64,000 nt of DNA from Archangium minus (GCF_044360475.1 NZ_CP043494.1:6138001-6202000); one strand, 5' to 3'; shown: positions 46,735 through 56,606, counted from the stretch's first letter. The notes: generated by a model from the sequence alone, not told the origin. Translations and numbers: made by a program.

Positions 46735-47160
46735 ATGCGGAACATCCTCGCGGCGTCTGTCGCCCTCTTCTCGCTCACCTTGCTCGGCCCTGTGGCCTGT
46801 GGCGGCACGGTTGCCGAGCCGTCCCAGGTTCTCTCGGAGCAGACGCAGGCCCTGAATGCCGTGGGTTCTGGCTGTTCCTCCGACGCGCAGTGCTCGACCG
46901 GGCTGTGCTGGACGGTGGCGGACTCGTACCCTCTCTACAACCCGTATTGGATCAGCGCCGATAGCTGCACCGAGGAGTGCGGGGGTCCTGACGACAACGC
47001 GTCCTGCCAGCAGCTCGCCGCGGACTTCAACGCTCCATATCCCGAGTCGGCGCGCTGCATCCCTGCCCGGGGCGTCTATGACAACTACCCGTACGATGAC
47101 ATCTTCTACGTGTGCGACCTGCTCCCCGCCGGTCTGGGCAAGGTCCACTGGGTCGAGTAG
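46735..47160 (+). CDS. Small cysteine-rich lipoprotein
   Basis: The 141-residue protein has a signal peptide and lipobox LLGPVAC. The mature part opens with a low-complexity stretch and then has eight cysteines (GSGCSSDAQCSTGLCW, DSCTEECGG, ASCQQL, ARCIPARG, YVCDLL), a spacing reminiscent of small EGF/Dickkopf-like knots seen in myxobacterial surface proteins. No catalytic motif. The long open frame upstream is antisense to the neighbouring lipoprotein gene and is not counted. Confidence 0.75.
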   Translation: MRNILAASVALFSLTLLGPVACGGTVAEPSQVLSEQTQALNAVGSGCSSDAQCSTGLCWTVADSYPLYNPYWISADSCTEECGGPDDNASCQQLAADFNAPYPESARCIPARGVYDNYPYDDIFYVCDLLPAGLGKVHWVE

Positions 47161-47257
47161 TCGCGCGGCGTGACTCGCGCCGTCTGGGGGGGGCCGATAT
47201 GGCTGCGGGCGGACGAGCGTTTCCCGCTTCGTCATCTCCGACGAAGGGACTGCGTTC

Positions 47258-47863
47258 GTGAACCTGCGAGTCTTCGCCGTGATTGCGTCGTTGGGCGTGC
47301 AGGGGGTGCTGTCGGGTTGTGCGGCCCTCCAGCACCAGGCTCATTACGAGCAGATGTACGAGTACACCTATCCGCGCCCGTTGGATGAGCTCTGGCCCGA
47401 GGTGCGGAAGTTCGTCTCCGAGCAGGGCTACCCGCCCATGGAGAGCCCCCGCCAGTACGTGATGATCTCCGACTGGGTGACCTCGTTCAACGAGAGCCGG
47501 GTGATCAGCAGCGTCGATCGCATCTTCGTGCGAGGCCTGCCGCTCAACCGGGCCAACAGCGAGATTCGCATCTACCGCGAGTCCCGGATGACGGGGAGCA
47601 AATTGCAGCTCACGCCCACGGACATGACGGATGGCTCCGTCCTGATGTTCCTGGCCGCGGACGAGGTCAGCCCGTTGGGCGAGGATCCCATCCACCACTC
47701 GCACAAGATGAAGGACGGGTCCGCGATGGGCATCAACCAGGGCAACAAGAGCAAGGACCGTGGCTTCGCTCGGGCCGTGGATCTGGAGTGGAAGCTGCTC
47801 CAGCGGCTGGACGCGGCGGAGGCCCGGCGAATCGAGGAGCAGGTGGCGCAGCAGAAGCACTGA
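47258..47863 (+). CDS. Lipoprotein of unknown function
   Basis: The 201-residue protein has a signal peptide and lipobox GVLSGC (cysteine at 21). The mature part has the phrase YTYPRPLDELWPEVRKFVSEQGYPPMESPRQYVMISDW, typical of small lipoproteins that resemble BamC-like domains (alternating strands and an amphipathic helix), followed by a C-terminal helix rich in Arg/Glu/Gln. The start is GTG at 47258. No partner is evident. Confidence 0.75.
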   Translation: MNLRVFAVIASLGVQGVLSGCAALQHQAHYEQMYEYTYPRPLDELWPEVRKFVSEQGYPPMESPRQYVMISDWVTSFNESRVISSVDRIFVRGLPLNRANSEIRIYRESRMTGSKLQLTPTDMTDGSVLMFLAADEVSPLGEDPIHHSHKMKDGSAMGINQGNKSKDRGFARAVDLEWKLLQRLDAAEARRIEEQVAQQKH

Positions 47864-47895
47864 ACGCCGCGCGGCCGATGGGGCGAGGCCCCGGC

Positions 47896-48951
47896 TCAGT
47901 GGGGCTGACCGGTGATGGCCACCGCGGGCGGCGAGGCGGTGAGGGGGCCCACGTAGAAGACACCGTCGTAGCCTTCGTGGGTGTACTCGGGGGTGAGCTC
48001 CACGAAGGCGCGGGGTCCCCGGAAGATGCTCTTGTCCCTGCTGCGGGCCGCGGGCGGGGTGGCGGGAGTGGCACCACAGTCGAGCTTCTGGTTCTCACCG
48101 GTGACGAGGTTGCACGTCCACGCGGTGCCCCGGCTGTAGCGCACGTCCAGCGCGCGCACCGGTTGTTTCGCTCGGACGAGGTGCCAGCCCATGGGGGTGA
48201 ACGTTTCGTCCCACTCAGTGCCACGCGCGGTGCGCGTGTTGACGTTGCCGCCCAGCAGCAGGAAGGTGCTCCTGGGTGCTGTCTTGCGCACCTCGAGCAC
48301 GCGGTGCGCCATGGCGGCCGCGCGCTGGCTGCCCTGGCCCGGTGCATCGAAGGTGAACACGGACATGCTCAGTCCCTGCGCGCGCAGCACGCGCAGCCTC
48401 TCCACCAGCGCGACGAGGGCCTCGCTGCTGCGCCCGTCCTGATAGGGCCGGCGCCAGAAGCCACCCTCGGTGAGCGACGCGCGCGCCTGCTTGTCCCCCC
48501 GGCTCTTCAGGTAGCGGCGCAGGGCCCGCTGTTCCTCTCGTGGCAGCTCCAGCCCCACCACCACCGGCACACCGGCGCTCGCCACGTGGCAGCTCAGCGT
48601 CCCCACGAAGGCTGGAATCTCTCGCGTGCCGTGCAGCTCCCCGAGCAGCAATATCCCACCCGGTGTTAGCACCTCGTCCATGCCCGCGATGGGGGCACCG
48701 CAGCGCTTCACCACGTCCTCCGGCGGGGACTTCAGGGCCGCGGTGAAGGCCTCGTTGGTGAGGGTGGGCTCGGGTGCGGCAGTCTCCTGCACATCCTCAT
48801 CCTCGGGCGCTGGAGCGGAGGGCTCGCTGGCCGGGGGCGGGGTGGGCGCCTGTATGGCCAATGCACTCGGAGTGCCTAGGGCGAGCACCGTGAGCACCGT
48901 AGCCCGGCACACGGAGGGGAGGCGGACGCCCAAAAAGGAGCTCGGGTTCAT
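47896..48951 (-). CDS. Exported ChaN/TIKI-superfamily-like protein
   Basis: The 351-residue protein has an N-terminal signal sequence (residues 1-33) and a Pro/Glu/Ala-rich linker. The conserved core starts GGILLLGELHGTREIPAFVGTLSCHVASAGVPVVVGLELPREEQRALRRYL, the GExH-type opening of the ChaN/TIKI/EreA superfamily of haem-binding or metal-dependent proteins. MSVFTFDAPGQGSQRAAAMAHRVLEV and FLLLGGNVNTRTARG look like the later conserved histidine/asparagine elements. The function is unproven. The frame opens 45 codons further upstream but MNPSSFLGVRLPSV at 48951 begins the export signal. Confidence 0.75.
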   Translation of the reverse strand: MNPSSFLGVRLPSVCRATVLTVLALGTPSALAIQAPTPPPASEPSAPAPEDEDVQETAAPEPTLTNEAFTAALKSPPEDVVKRCGAPIAGMDEVLTPGGILLLGELHGTREIPAFVGTLSCHVASAGVPVVVGLELPREEQRALRRYLKSRGDKQARASLTEGGFWRRPYQDGRSSEALVALVERLRVLRAQGLSMSVFTFDAPGQGSQRAAAMAHRVLEVRKTAPRSTFLLLGGNVNTRTARGTEWDETFTPMGWHLVRAKQPVRALDVRYSRGTAWTCNLVTGENQKLDCGATPATPPAARSRDKSIFRGPRAFVELTPEYTHEGYDGVFYVGPLTASPPAVAITGQPH

Positions 48952-49085
48952 GCTCCGGTGAACGTAGGCCCGGAGACTGCATATCGGGCTTTCAAGTGTG
49001 ACTGACCGTGTAGGGAGCCCCCTCTTCGGTGCGATATGGTACCCATCCCCGCCCTTCGCTTCGGGAAAGGGCCGGTGCCCCACCA

Positions 49086-52000
49086 ATGAGCGTCAGCGAC
49101 TCCCCCAATCGCGTGATTTCCCTCCTCATCCCCGGATACACGCTCCAGGCGCCCTTCCAAGAGACGGGAACGAACGTCCTCTACCGTGCGGTGCGTGAGG
49201 CCGACGGGCTCCCGGTCATTGTGAAGACGCCTCGCTCCCAACATCCCGGTCCGCGCGAGCGCGCCCGCTACCAGCGCGAGTACAACATCCTGCAGCGCCT
49301 GCGTGGCGCCCCTGGGGTGCTTGTCGCCCACGGGCATGAGGTGCTCCAGGAGCGGCCCGTCCTCCTGCTGGAGGACGTGGGGGGTGTGGCCCTTTCGGAG
49401 CAAGTGGGGCGCACACTCGAGCCTCCCCGTTTCTTCGAGCTGGCCCTCTCCCTGGCGGCCACCCTGGCGGAGGTCCACCGGCGCGGCGTCATTCACAAGG
49501 ACATCAAACCCTCCAACATCCTCGTGTCGCCGGCGGGGGGCGCCTGGCTCATCGACTTCGGCATCGCCACCCTGCAGCGGGTGGAGCACGTGGAGGCCGT
49601 CCTCCAGCACCAGTTCGTCGAAGGCACTCCGGCCTACATGTCTCCGGAGCAGTCGGGGCGGATGAATCGCGCGGTGGACTACCGCACGGACTTCTACTCG
49701 CTGGGGGTGTCGTTCTACGAGCTCCTGACGGGGAAGCTGCCCTTCCGGGGGCAGGACGTCCTGGAGTGGTTCCACGCCCATCTGGCCCAGGCGCCCATTC
49801 CTCCGCACCGGGTGACGTCGTCCATTCCCCCCGTGCTTTCCGCGGTGGTGATGAAGCTGTTGGCCAAGGTGGCGGAGGAGCGCTACCAGAGCGCCGAGGG
49901 GCTGCGGGCGGACCTGGAGCGGTGCCAGGAGGCGCTGCGGAGCGGGACGCCGGAGCCTTTCCCCTTGGGCAGCAAGGATCTTCCCGCCCGCTTCCTGCTC
50001 CCTCAGCGGCTGTATGGCCGCGAGGCGGAAGTGGACACGCTGCTGAAGTCCTTCGAGCGGGTGGCTCAGACGAAGCGGGCCGAGTGGATGCTCGTCCGCG
50101 GCTACCCCGGCATCGGCAAGTCCGCCGTCGTCCGCGAGCTGCACCGTCCGGTGCTTCGGCGGCGCGGCTTCTTCCTCAGCGGCAAGTTCGATCAATTCCA
50201 GCGTGACGTTCCCTACGCCACCCTGGCGCAGGCCATCCGGGAGCTGGTGCAGCAGCTTCTGGCCGGCAGCGACGAGGAGATGGCGTCCTGGCGCCGGCGG
50301 TTGCTGGAGGCGTGGGAGGGCAATGGCCAGGTGCTGGTGACGCTGGTGCCTCAGCTCGAGCGGGTCGCCGGCGCGCAGCCTGCGCTCTCCGAGCTCCCCC
50401 CCAGCGAGGCGCGCAACCGTTTCAACCGCGTCTTCCAGCGCTTCCTCGGTGTCTTCGCGACCCCGGAGCGCCCCCTCGTCCTCTTCTTGGATGATCTGCA
50501 GTGGGCGGACTTCGCCAGCCTCGAGCTGCTCCGCTACCTCACCACGCACCCGGATACGCCGCCCCTGCTGTTGATCGGCGCCTACCGGGACAAGGAGGTG
50601 AGCCCCTCCCACCCGTTGGAGTGGACCCTGGCGGAGGCGCGCAAGGCTGGGGCGACGTTGGGAGAGCTCCACCTGGGTCCCCTGGCGTTGGAGCAGACGC
50701 GGCGGCTGGTGGCGGATGCACTGCCCGGGGCCAGTGAGGAGCTGGTGGTGCCCCTGACGGCCCTCGTCCAGGAGAAGACGGGCGGCAACCCCTTCTTCCT
50801 CCTCCAGTTGTTGCAGACGCTCCACCAGGACGGGTTGGTGGGGCGGGCCCCGGAGGGGGGCTGGCGCTGGGACGCCGAGGGGGTACGCGCCAAGGGGTAC
50901 TCGGACAACGTCATCGACTTCATGGTGGGCCGCCTGCGGCAGTTGCCGGAGCAGACGCGGCAACTGCTCTGTCTGGCGGCGTGCGTGGGCAATACCTGCC
51001 CCGCGCAGGACCTGGCCCTCCTGTCCCATCAGGACGCAGCCCAGGTGGAGCAGAGCCTGGAGCCCGCGCTCCAGGAAGATCTGCTGATGCGGGTGGACAC
51101 CTGGGGGTACCGCTTCCTGCACGATCGGATTCAACAGGCGGTCTACACCCTCATCCCCGAGAAGGAGCGCAACGCCGTCCACCTGCGCATGGGCCGCCTG
51201 CTGCTGGAGCGCCTCTCGCCGGAGGAGCTGCGCGAGCGCCTCTTCGATGTGGTGGGGCACCTCAACGCGGGTGTGGAGTTGATGACGGAGCAGGCAGAGC
51301 GCTCCCGCCTGGCGCACCTGAATGCCGAGGCGGGTTGGAGAGCCAAGGCCTCCAATGCCTATCGCTCGGCCGTGGCCTGTTTCTCCACGGCCTTCTCCCT
51401 GCTTCCCGCCAACCCCTGGGAAGGGGAGGGCGCGCTGGCCTTCAAGCTGCGCCTGGACCAGGCGGGCTGTGAGCTCATCAGCGGCAACGCCGCCGAGGCA
51501 CGCCGGCTCGTGGACGAGCTGCTGCCTCGGGCGCGCACGCGCGCGGACCAGGCCGCGGCCTACTCCCTCAAGCGCGAGATCCTCATCGCCTCCAGCGATG
51601 CCCCGGGTGCTGTCAGCTGCCTGTTGGAATGCCTGGAGGCGTTTGGCGTACCCCTGTCACCCAACCCCGCGTGGGAGGAGGTGATGGCCGCCAACGAAGA
51701 GGTGTGGCGCCTGCTGGGAGAGCGCCCCATCGAGAGCCTCATCGAGCTGCCGTCCCTGTCGGACCCTGACCTGAAGGCGGTCATGAGCGTCCTCGCGGCC
51801 CTGTCTCTTCCGGCCTTCTACGCTGGCAACAACTCCCTGTTCGTCCTCCACATCTGCCGGATGGTGGCCCTCTCCATCCGTCATGGCAGCTCGGAGGCCT
51901 CTGCGCACGCGTATGCCTGGTACGGCTTCGTGAGCAGCACGGCCTTCCGGCGGTACCGGGAGGGGCATATCTTCAGCAAGCTCGCCAGCGAGCTCGCCGA

Positions 52001-54431
52001 GCGCCAGGGGCTCTCCAACCAGCGGGGCGAGGTGTTCCTGCTTCGGGGCTTGCTCGAGCAGTGGGTGCACCCGTTTCCCCAGGCTCAGGAGCGCTTCCGC
52101 GATGCCTTGCACCGGACCGTCCTGGCAGGTGATTTCCAGAACGCCAGCTATTGCTACAACAACCTCGTCGCAAGCCATCTCGCCCTAGGACGCGAGCTGG
52201 GCGACATCCACCAGGATGCTGTCGCTGGCCATGACTTCTCCTCCAAGGCGGGCTTCTGGGATTCCGCCCAGACGATGCTCGTCTGCCAGCGTTACGTGCA
52301 ACAACTCCGCGGGCGCACCGTGTCGTTCGGTACCCTGAACGGTGATGGCTTCGACGAGGCGGCGTTCGAGAGCCAGTTGGCCTCGCGGGGCCTGAGCTCG
52401 ATGCGCTGCAGCTATGCCATCATGAAGCTGCAGTCCCGCTTCATGTGTGGCGCCTATGACGAGGCGCGCCAGGCGGCTGCTTCCGCCAAGGAGCTGCTCT
52501 GGTCCTCGCACGGCCAGACCTTCCTTTACCTCTACCACCTGTATCGGGCGCTGACGTTGGCGGCGTGCTGCCGGGATGCCCCGCCGCCGCTGCGGAGCGA
52601 GTACCTGGAGGCCATCGAGCAACATCGCCTGCAGTTGGCGGAGTGGGCAGAGCACTGCCCGGAGAACTTCCGCGCCGCCGAGCGACTGGTGGCCGCGGAG
52701 AGGGCGCGCCTGAAGGACCAACCCGACAATGCCCTCCGGGCCTACGAGGAGGCCATCCAATCCGCGCGCGCTCAGGGCTCTCTGCTGAACGTGGCCCTGG
52801 CCTGTGAGTTGGCCGCGCGCTTCTGGAAAGCGCGGGGGATGCCCACCACAGCCCAGGCCTTCGCTCGGGATGCGCGGGAGGCCTGGTGGCAGTGGGGGGC
52901 CGAGGGCAAGGTGCGGCAGATGGACGAGCTGTGGCCGGTCCTGGCCTCTCCGCTCGTGAAAGGCCCGGAGTCCAGCACCAGCTACGACACGGACTCCAGT
53001 CACCTGGATGCGATCACGATCGTCAAGGCCCAGCAGGCCATCTCCAGTGAGATCGTCCTGGATCGCCTGGTGAATACCCTCATGCGGGTGGCGCTGGAGA
53101 ACGTTGGCGCCCAGCGCGGCGCGCTGCTGTTGCTGCGCAATGACACTCTGGAGGTGGCGGCCCTCGTGGACACCTTCTCGGGCCTGTCCTCGATCTCAGC
53201 GGAGGCCGAGCGGCCCTTGCCGTGGACGCTGCTGACCTACGTGCGGCGCTCGGGCGAGCACGTCCTCATCAACGACACCGCCCAGCCCCACGCCTTCTCC
53301 AGCGATGCGTACTTCTCCGACAGTCCGGCTCGCTGCGTGCTGTGCCTGCCGCTCGGGCGCCAGGAGGAGCTCGGCGGGCTGTTGTACCTGGAGAACGATC
53401 TGGCCTCGGAGGCCTTCTCCCAGAGGCGCGTCGCGCTGCTCAGACACATCGTCTCCCAGGCGGCCATCTCCATTGAGAACGCGCGCCTGTACGCGGAGGT
53501 GCGGCGGGCCGAGGCGGCCATGCGCCAGTCCAATGATGAGCTGGAGCGGCGGGTGGAGGAGCGCACGCGCGAGCTGAAGCAGGCCCAGGCGCACCTGGTG
53601 GAGACGGCGCGCGTGGCAGGCATGGCGGAGATCGCCTCCAACATCCTCCACGAGGCGGGCAATGCCCTCACCAGCGTGGTGGTGGACACTGACCTGCTCC
53701 GCAAGGCGGTGGAGGCCTCGCGTGTCGGCCGGGTGCAACAGGTCGCGGAGCTGCTGGAGGAGCACCAGGATGACCTGGCGGACTTCCTCACCCAGGATTC
53801 GCGCGGCAGCCTCTTGGCGGGCTACCTGTCCAGCCTCGCGAGCGAGCTGCTGCGCGAGCAGGCGGTGCTGAAGAAGGGCCTGGAGGCCTTGGAAGGACAT
53901 GTGAGCCGGGTGGGGACCATCGTCCAGACGCAGCGGACCTACGCAACGTCCACGCTGCTGACGGACGAGTACGACCTGGGCGGGCTGGTGGAGGAAGCCC
54001 TGCACCTGCACCAGATGGCGTCACGGCACTTCCCCATGTCGGTGACGAAGGAGCTCTCCGAGCTACCGCTGGTGCGGGTGGACAGGCACCGCGTGTTGCA
54101 GATCCTCACGAGCCTGCTCAGCAACGCTCGGGGGGCCCTGACGCCCGTGCCCGAGGCGGAGCGGCGCCTGCGGGTGCGGCTGACCGCGGAGGACGGGTGG
54201 GCTCGAATCCAGGTGGAGGACAACGGCGAGGGCCTGACACCGGAGGTCCGCGAGCGGCTCTTCACACAAGGCTTCAGCACGCGCAAGGATGGCTACGGCA
54301 TCGGCCTGCACACCAGTGCGCTGGCGGCCCGGCTGCTGGGGGGTCGGCTGACGCTGGAGAGCGACGGGCCGGGTCTGGGAGCCATCGCTACCCTTGAGCT
54401 CCCCCTCAAGGAAACGCGCCGCGGAGGGTGA
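49086..54431 (+). CDS. Ser/Thr kinase - AAA ATPase - GAF - histidine kinase fusion
   Basis: Cytoplasmic signalling protein of 1781 residues. An N-terminal eukaryotic-type kinase (about 10-290) has K47, catalytic D139 (VIHKDIKPSNIL) and DFG D157, all intact. A STAND-like AAA ATPase module follows with Walker A GYPGIGKS (339-346) and Walker B LVLFLDDLQWAD. A long helical repeat region (about 690-1290) comes next. A GAF domain is at about 1320-1480, then a coiled coil, then a histidine kinase whose box is the variant ILHEAGNALTSV (H1522), with HATPase EDNGEGLTPEVRERLFTQGFSTRKDGYGIGLH. This multidomain plan is known in myxobacteria and other complex bacteria. The substrate and response regulator are unknown. 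Confidence 0.93.
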   Translation: MSVSDSPNRVISLLIPGYTLQAPFQETGTNVLYRAVREADGLPVIVKTPRSQHPGPRERARYQREYNILQRLRGAPGVLVAHGHEVLQERPVLLLEDVGGVALSEQVGRTLEPPRFFELALSLAATLAEVHRRGVIHKDIKPSNILVSPAGGAWLIDFGIATLQRVEHVEAVLQHQFVEGTPAYMSPEQSGRMNRAVDYRTDFYSLGVSFYELLTGKLPFRGQDVLEWFHAHLAQAPIPPHRVTSSIPPVLSAVVMKLLAKVAEERYQSAEGLRADLERCQEALRSGTPEPFPLGSKDLPARFLLPQRLYGREAEVDTLLKSFERVAQTKRAEWMLVRGYPGIGKSAVVRELHRPVLRRRGFFLSGKFDQFQRDVPYATLAQAIRELVQQLLAGSDEEMASWRRRLLEAWEGNGQVLVTLVPQLERVAGAQPALSELPPSEARNRFNRVFQRFLGVFATPERPLVLFLDDLQWADFASLELLRYLTTHPDTPPLLLIGAYRDKEVSPSHPLEWTLAEARKAGATLGELHLGPLALEQTRRLVADALPGASEELVVPLTALVQEKTGGNPFFLLQLLQTLHQDGLVGRAPEGGWRWDAEGVRAKGYSDNVIDFMVGRLRQLPEQTRQLLCLAACVGNTCPAQDLALLSHQDAAQVEQSLEPALQEDLLMRVDTWGYRFLHDRIQQAVYTLIPEKERNAVHLRMGRLLLERLSPEELRERLFDVVGHLNAGVELMTEQAERSRLAHLNAEAGWRAKASNAYRSAVACFSTAFSLLPANPWEGEGALAFKLRLDQAGCELISGNAAEARRLVDELLPRARTRADQAAAYSLKREILIASSDAPGAVSCLLECLEAFGVPLSPNPAWEEVMAANEEVWRLLGERPIESLIELPSLSDPDLKAVMSVLAALSLPAFYAGNNSLFVLHICRMVALSIRHGSSEASAHAYAWYGFVSSTAFRRYREGHIFSKLASELAERQGLSNQRGEVFLLRGLLEQWVHPFPQAQERFRDALHRTVLAGDFQNASYCYNNLVASHLALGRELGDIHQDAVAGHDFSSKAGFWDSAQTMLVCQRYVQQLRGRTVSFGTLNGDGFDEAAFESQLASRGLSSMRCSYAIMKLQSRFMCGAYDEARQAAASAKELLWSSHGQTFLYLYHLYRALTLAACCRDAPPPLRSEYLEAIEQHRLQLAEWAEHCPENFRAAERLVAAERARLKDQPDNALRAYEEAIQSARAQGSLLNVALACELAARFWKARGMPTTAQAFARDAREAWWQWGAEGKVRQMDELWPVLASPLVKGPESSTSYDTDSSHLDAITIVKAQQAISSEIVLDRLVNTLMRVALENVGAQRGALLLLRNDTLEVAALVDTFSGLSSISAEAERPLPWTLLTYVRRSGEHVLINDTAQPHAFSSDAYFSDSPARCVLCLPLGRQEELGGLLYLENDLASEAFSQRRVALLRHIVSQAAISIENARLYAEVRRAEAAMRQSNDELERRVEERTRELKQAQAHLVETARVAGMAEIASNILHEAGNALTSVVVDTDLLRKAVEASRVGRVQQVAELLEEHQDDLADFLTQDSRGSLLAGYLSSLASELLREQAVLKKGLEALEGHVSRVGTIVQTQRTYATSTLLTDEYDLGGLVEEALHLHQMASRHFPMSVTKELSELPLVRVDRHRVLQILTSLLSNARGALTPVPEAERRLRVRLTAEDGWARIQVEDNGEGLTPEVRERLFTQGFSTRKDGYGIGLHTSALAARLLGGRLTLESDGPGLGAIATLELPLKETRRGG

Positions 54432-54509
54432 CGGGTGTGAATTCCAGGGTAGGATGCGCGCCGGCGTCGTTTGCCGCCGCCACCCACTCGTAAGATAAGG
54501 AGCCCTCTC

Positions 54510-55430
54510 TTGGCCGGATCCAGCCTGCTTGCCCTGATCGACGACATCGCCACCATCCTTGACGATGTGGCGGTGATGACCAAGCTGGCCGCCAAGAAGA
54601 CCGCTGGCGTGCTGGGAGATGACCTGGCGCTCAATGCCCAGCAGGTCACTGGCGTCAACGCCGACCGCGAGCTGCCCGTGGTGTGGGCGGTGGCCAAGGG
54701 CTCGGCGGTGAACAAGGCCATCCTGGTGCCCCTGGCGCTGGCGATCAGCGCCCTGGCGCCCTGGGCGGTGACGCCGCTGCTGATGGTGGGTGGCCTCTTC
54801 CTGTGCTTCGAGGGCGTCGAGAAGCTGGCGCACAAGTTCCTGCACAGCGAGGCCGAGGACGAGGCCCACCACGCCGAGCTCACCCAGGCCCTGGCCGACC
54901 CGAACGTCGACCTGGTGGCGCTCGAGAAGGAGAAGATCAAGGGCGCGGTGCGCACCGACTTCATCCTCTCGGCGGAGATCATCGCGATCTCCCTGGGTGT
55001 CGTGGCCAGCGCGCCCTTCATGACCCAGGTGTCGGTGCTGATCGGCGTGGCCGTGCTGATGACCGTGGGCGTCTACGGCCTGGTGGCGGGCATCGTGAAG
55101 ATCGACGACCTGGGGCTCGCCCTCAGCCGGAGCTCCAGTGGATTCCAGCAGAGCCTGGGGGCGGTCATCCTGAAGGCGGCGCCCTGGCTCATGAAGGGCC
55201 TGTCGGTCGCCGGCACCGCGGCCATGTTCCTGGTGGGCGGAGGCATCCTCACGCACGGTATCCCCCCGCTGCACCACGCGATCGAGGAGTTCGCCCACCA
55301 CACCGGTCCGCTGGCGGCAATCATTCCGTCGTTGGCCGACGCGCTGATTGGCATCGTGGCCGGCGCGGTGGTGCTCGGCGTGGTGACCATGGTTCAGCGC
55401 GTCGTGCGTCGTGGCAAGAAGGAGGCCTGA
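54510..55430 (+). CDS. DUF808 (YedI-like) membrane protein
   Basis: The polytopic inner-membrane protein has 306 residues. It opens LAGSSLLALIDDIATILDDVAVMTKLAAKKTAGVLGDDLALNAQQVTGV, which closely follows E. coli YedI, and continues VNADRELPVVWAVAKGSAVNKAILVPLAL and LFLCFEGVEKLAHKFLH. About seven hydrophobic segments. The function of the family is unknown. The TTG start at 54510 matches the family N terminus and has AAGGAG seven bases upstream, so the longer open frame is rejected. Confidence 0.92.
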   Translation: MAGSSLLALIDDIATILDDVAVMTKLAAKKTAGVLGDDLALNAQQVTGVNADRELPVVWAVAKGSAVNKAILVPLALAISALAPWAVTPLLMVGGLFLCFEGVEKLAHKFLHSEAEDEAHHAELTQALADPNVDLVALEKEKIKGAVRTDFILSAEIIAISLGVVASAPFMTQVSVLIGVAVLMTVGVYGLVAGIVKIDDLGLALSRSSSGFQQSLGAVILKAAPWLMKGLSVAGTAAMFLVGGGILTHGIPPLHHAIEEFAHHTGPLAAIIPSLADALIGIVAGAVVLGVVTMVQRVVRRGKKEA

Positions 55431-55431
55431 C

Positions 55432-55959
55432 GTGGAGATCCGCTTCCTGGAGGCCACCGAAGCAGCGTCCTACCTGGATGATCTGGTGGAACTGCTCAGG
55501 GACTCCGTGGACGGCGGAGCCTCCGTAGGCTTCCTCCCGCCGCTGGATGTGGCCGAGGCTCGAGCCTACTGGGAAGGCGTGGTGGCCGAGCTGGCCTCGC
55601 CCGGGCACAGCCTGGCTCTGGCCTGGGTGGACGGCCGGGTGGCCGGCACGGCCCAGTTGGTGGAGGCGAGCAAGGCCAACGCCCGCCACCGGGCGGAAGT
55701 GTCCAAGGTGCTGGTCCATTCGGCCTTCCGCCGCCGGGGGATTGGGGCCGCGCTCATGCAGGCCCTGGAGGAGCGGGCCCGGGAGCGGGGGAGGACCACC
55801 CTGGTGTTGGACACCCTGGAAGGCGCTCCCTCCGAGCGGCTCTACCAGTCCCTGGGCTGGCTTCGGACGGGGGTCATTCCCCAGTACGCCCGGGTCGCCG
55901 ATGGCACCCTGCAGGGCACGGTTGTCTACTACAAGCTGCTCGGCGAAGCGGGACGCTGA
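55432..55959 (+). CDS. GNAT-family acetyltransferase
   Basis: The 175-residue N-acetyltransferase has acetyl-CoA motif A in VSKVLVHSAFRRRGIGAALMQALEERARERG and motif B in LYQSLGWLRTGVIPQYA. The substrate is unknown. The closest general resemblance is to small-molecule or antibiotic acetyltransferases. The GTG start directly follows the DUF808 stop and has AAGGAGG six bases upstream, inside the end of that gene, so the two are translationally coupled. Confidence 0.88.
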   Translation: MEIRFLEATEAASYLDDLVELLRDSVDGGASVGFLPPLDVAEARAYWEGVVAELASPGHSLALAWVDGRVAGTAQLVEASKANARHRAEVSKVLVHSAFRRRGIGAALMQALEERARERGRTTLVLDTLEGAPSERLYQSLGWLRTGVIPQYARVADGTLQGTVVYYKLLGEAGR

Positions 55960-56204
55960 GTCGCGTGTCTCGGAGCGCGGGAACCAATCCCTTGTCGCCT
56001 GAGAAGACTGTCGTTGGGGGAATCCACCATACGACAGGCATTATCAAGTCGCGAACAGGGTAACACCCCGTCTCCTCGAAGAAGCTCCCGGCTGGGACTG
56101 TGTCGGGACCGTGTCGTCGCGCGATTAAACCCGAAAAAATACGCGGACTGCTCATAAGGGGCGCAGCACCCCCTAATCCCTCTCATCCCAATTGGAGCAA
56201 GAGA

Positions 56205-56606
56205 ATGAGCAAGAAGATCATTCGTCGTGCCGCGATTGTCTTTACCCTCATGGGCCTTGTGGGTCTGACGGGAACCCTGGTGGCCCCCTCCGCTCAGGCT
56301 TCCCAGATGGGCACCCTGGCCACCTGCAACGCGACCTGGTACGGCGCGGAGGGGGAGATCCCCGAGGGGTGGCCCACCGCCAGCGGCGAGCCCTTCAGCC
56401 GTTGGGCGCTCAAGGCCGCGCACAACTCCCTGCCATTTGGCACTCGGGTCAAGGTGACCTACCAGGGCCGGTCCGTCACGGTGACCATCAATGACCGCGG
56501 AGGCTTTGGCGGCGCGACCTGCCTGGATCTCACCTACGGGGCGTTCATTCAGATCGCCAACCCTGACCTTGGCGTCATCCCTGTGCAGTACGAGATCCTC
56601 CCGTAA
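56205..56606 (+). CDS. Exported RlpA-like double-psi beta-barrel protein
   Basis: The 133-residue protein has a signal peptide (IVFTLMGLVGLTGTLVAPSAQAS) and a single double-psi beta-barrel domain: CNATWYGAEGE ... ASGEPFSRWALKAAHNSLPFGTRVKVTYQGRSVTVTINDRGGFGGATCLDLTYGAF. The conserved aspartate in the INDRG loop of RlpA-type lytic transglycosylases is present, but the family also includes expansin-like and plant-defence-like proteins without catalysis. It lacks the SPOR domain of RlpA. Preceded by a 245-bp non-coding stretch with an AT-rich segment (about 56125-56155). Confidence 0.85.
   Translation: MSKKIIRRAAIVFTLMGLVGLTGTLVAPSAQASQMGTLATCNATWYGAEGEIPEGWPTASGEPFSRWALKAAHNSLPFGTRVKVTYQGRSVTVTINDRGGFGGATCLDLTYGAFIQIANPDLGVIPVQYEILP

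Noticed and set aside
49040..49085. Leader of the kinase gene containing CCCTTCGCTTCGGGAAAGGG as another copy of the repeat family
   Set aside because: The stem and tail differ from the family core; only this one copy is seen, so it is at most a different element.
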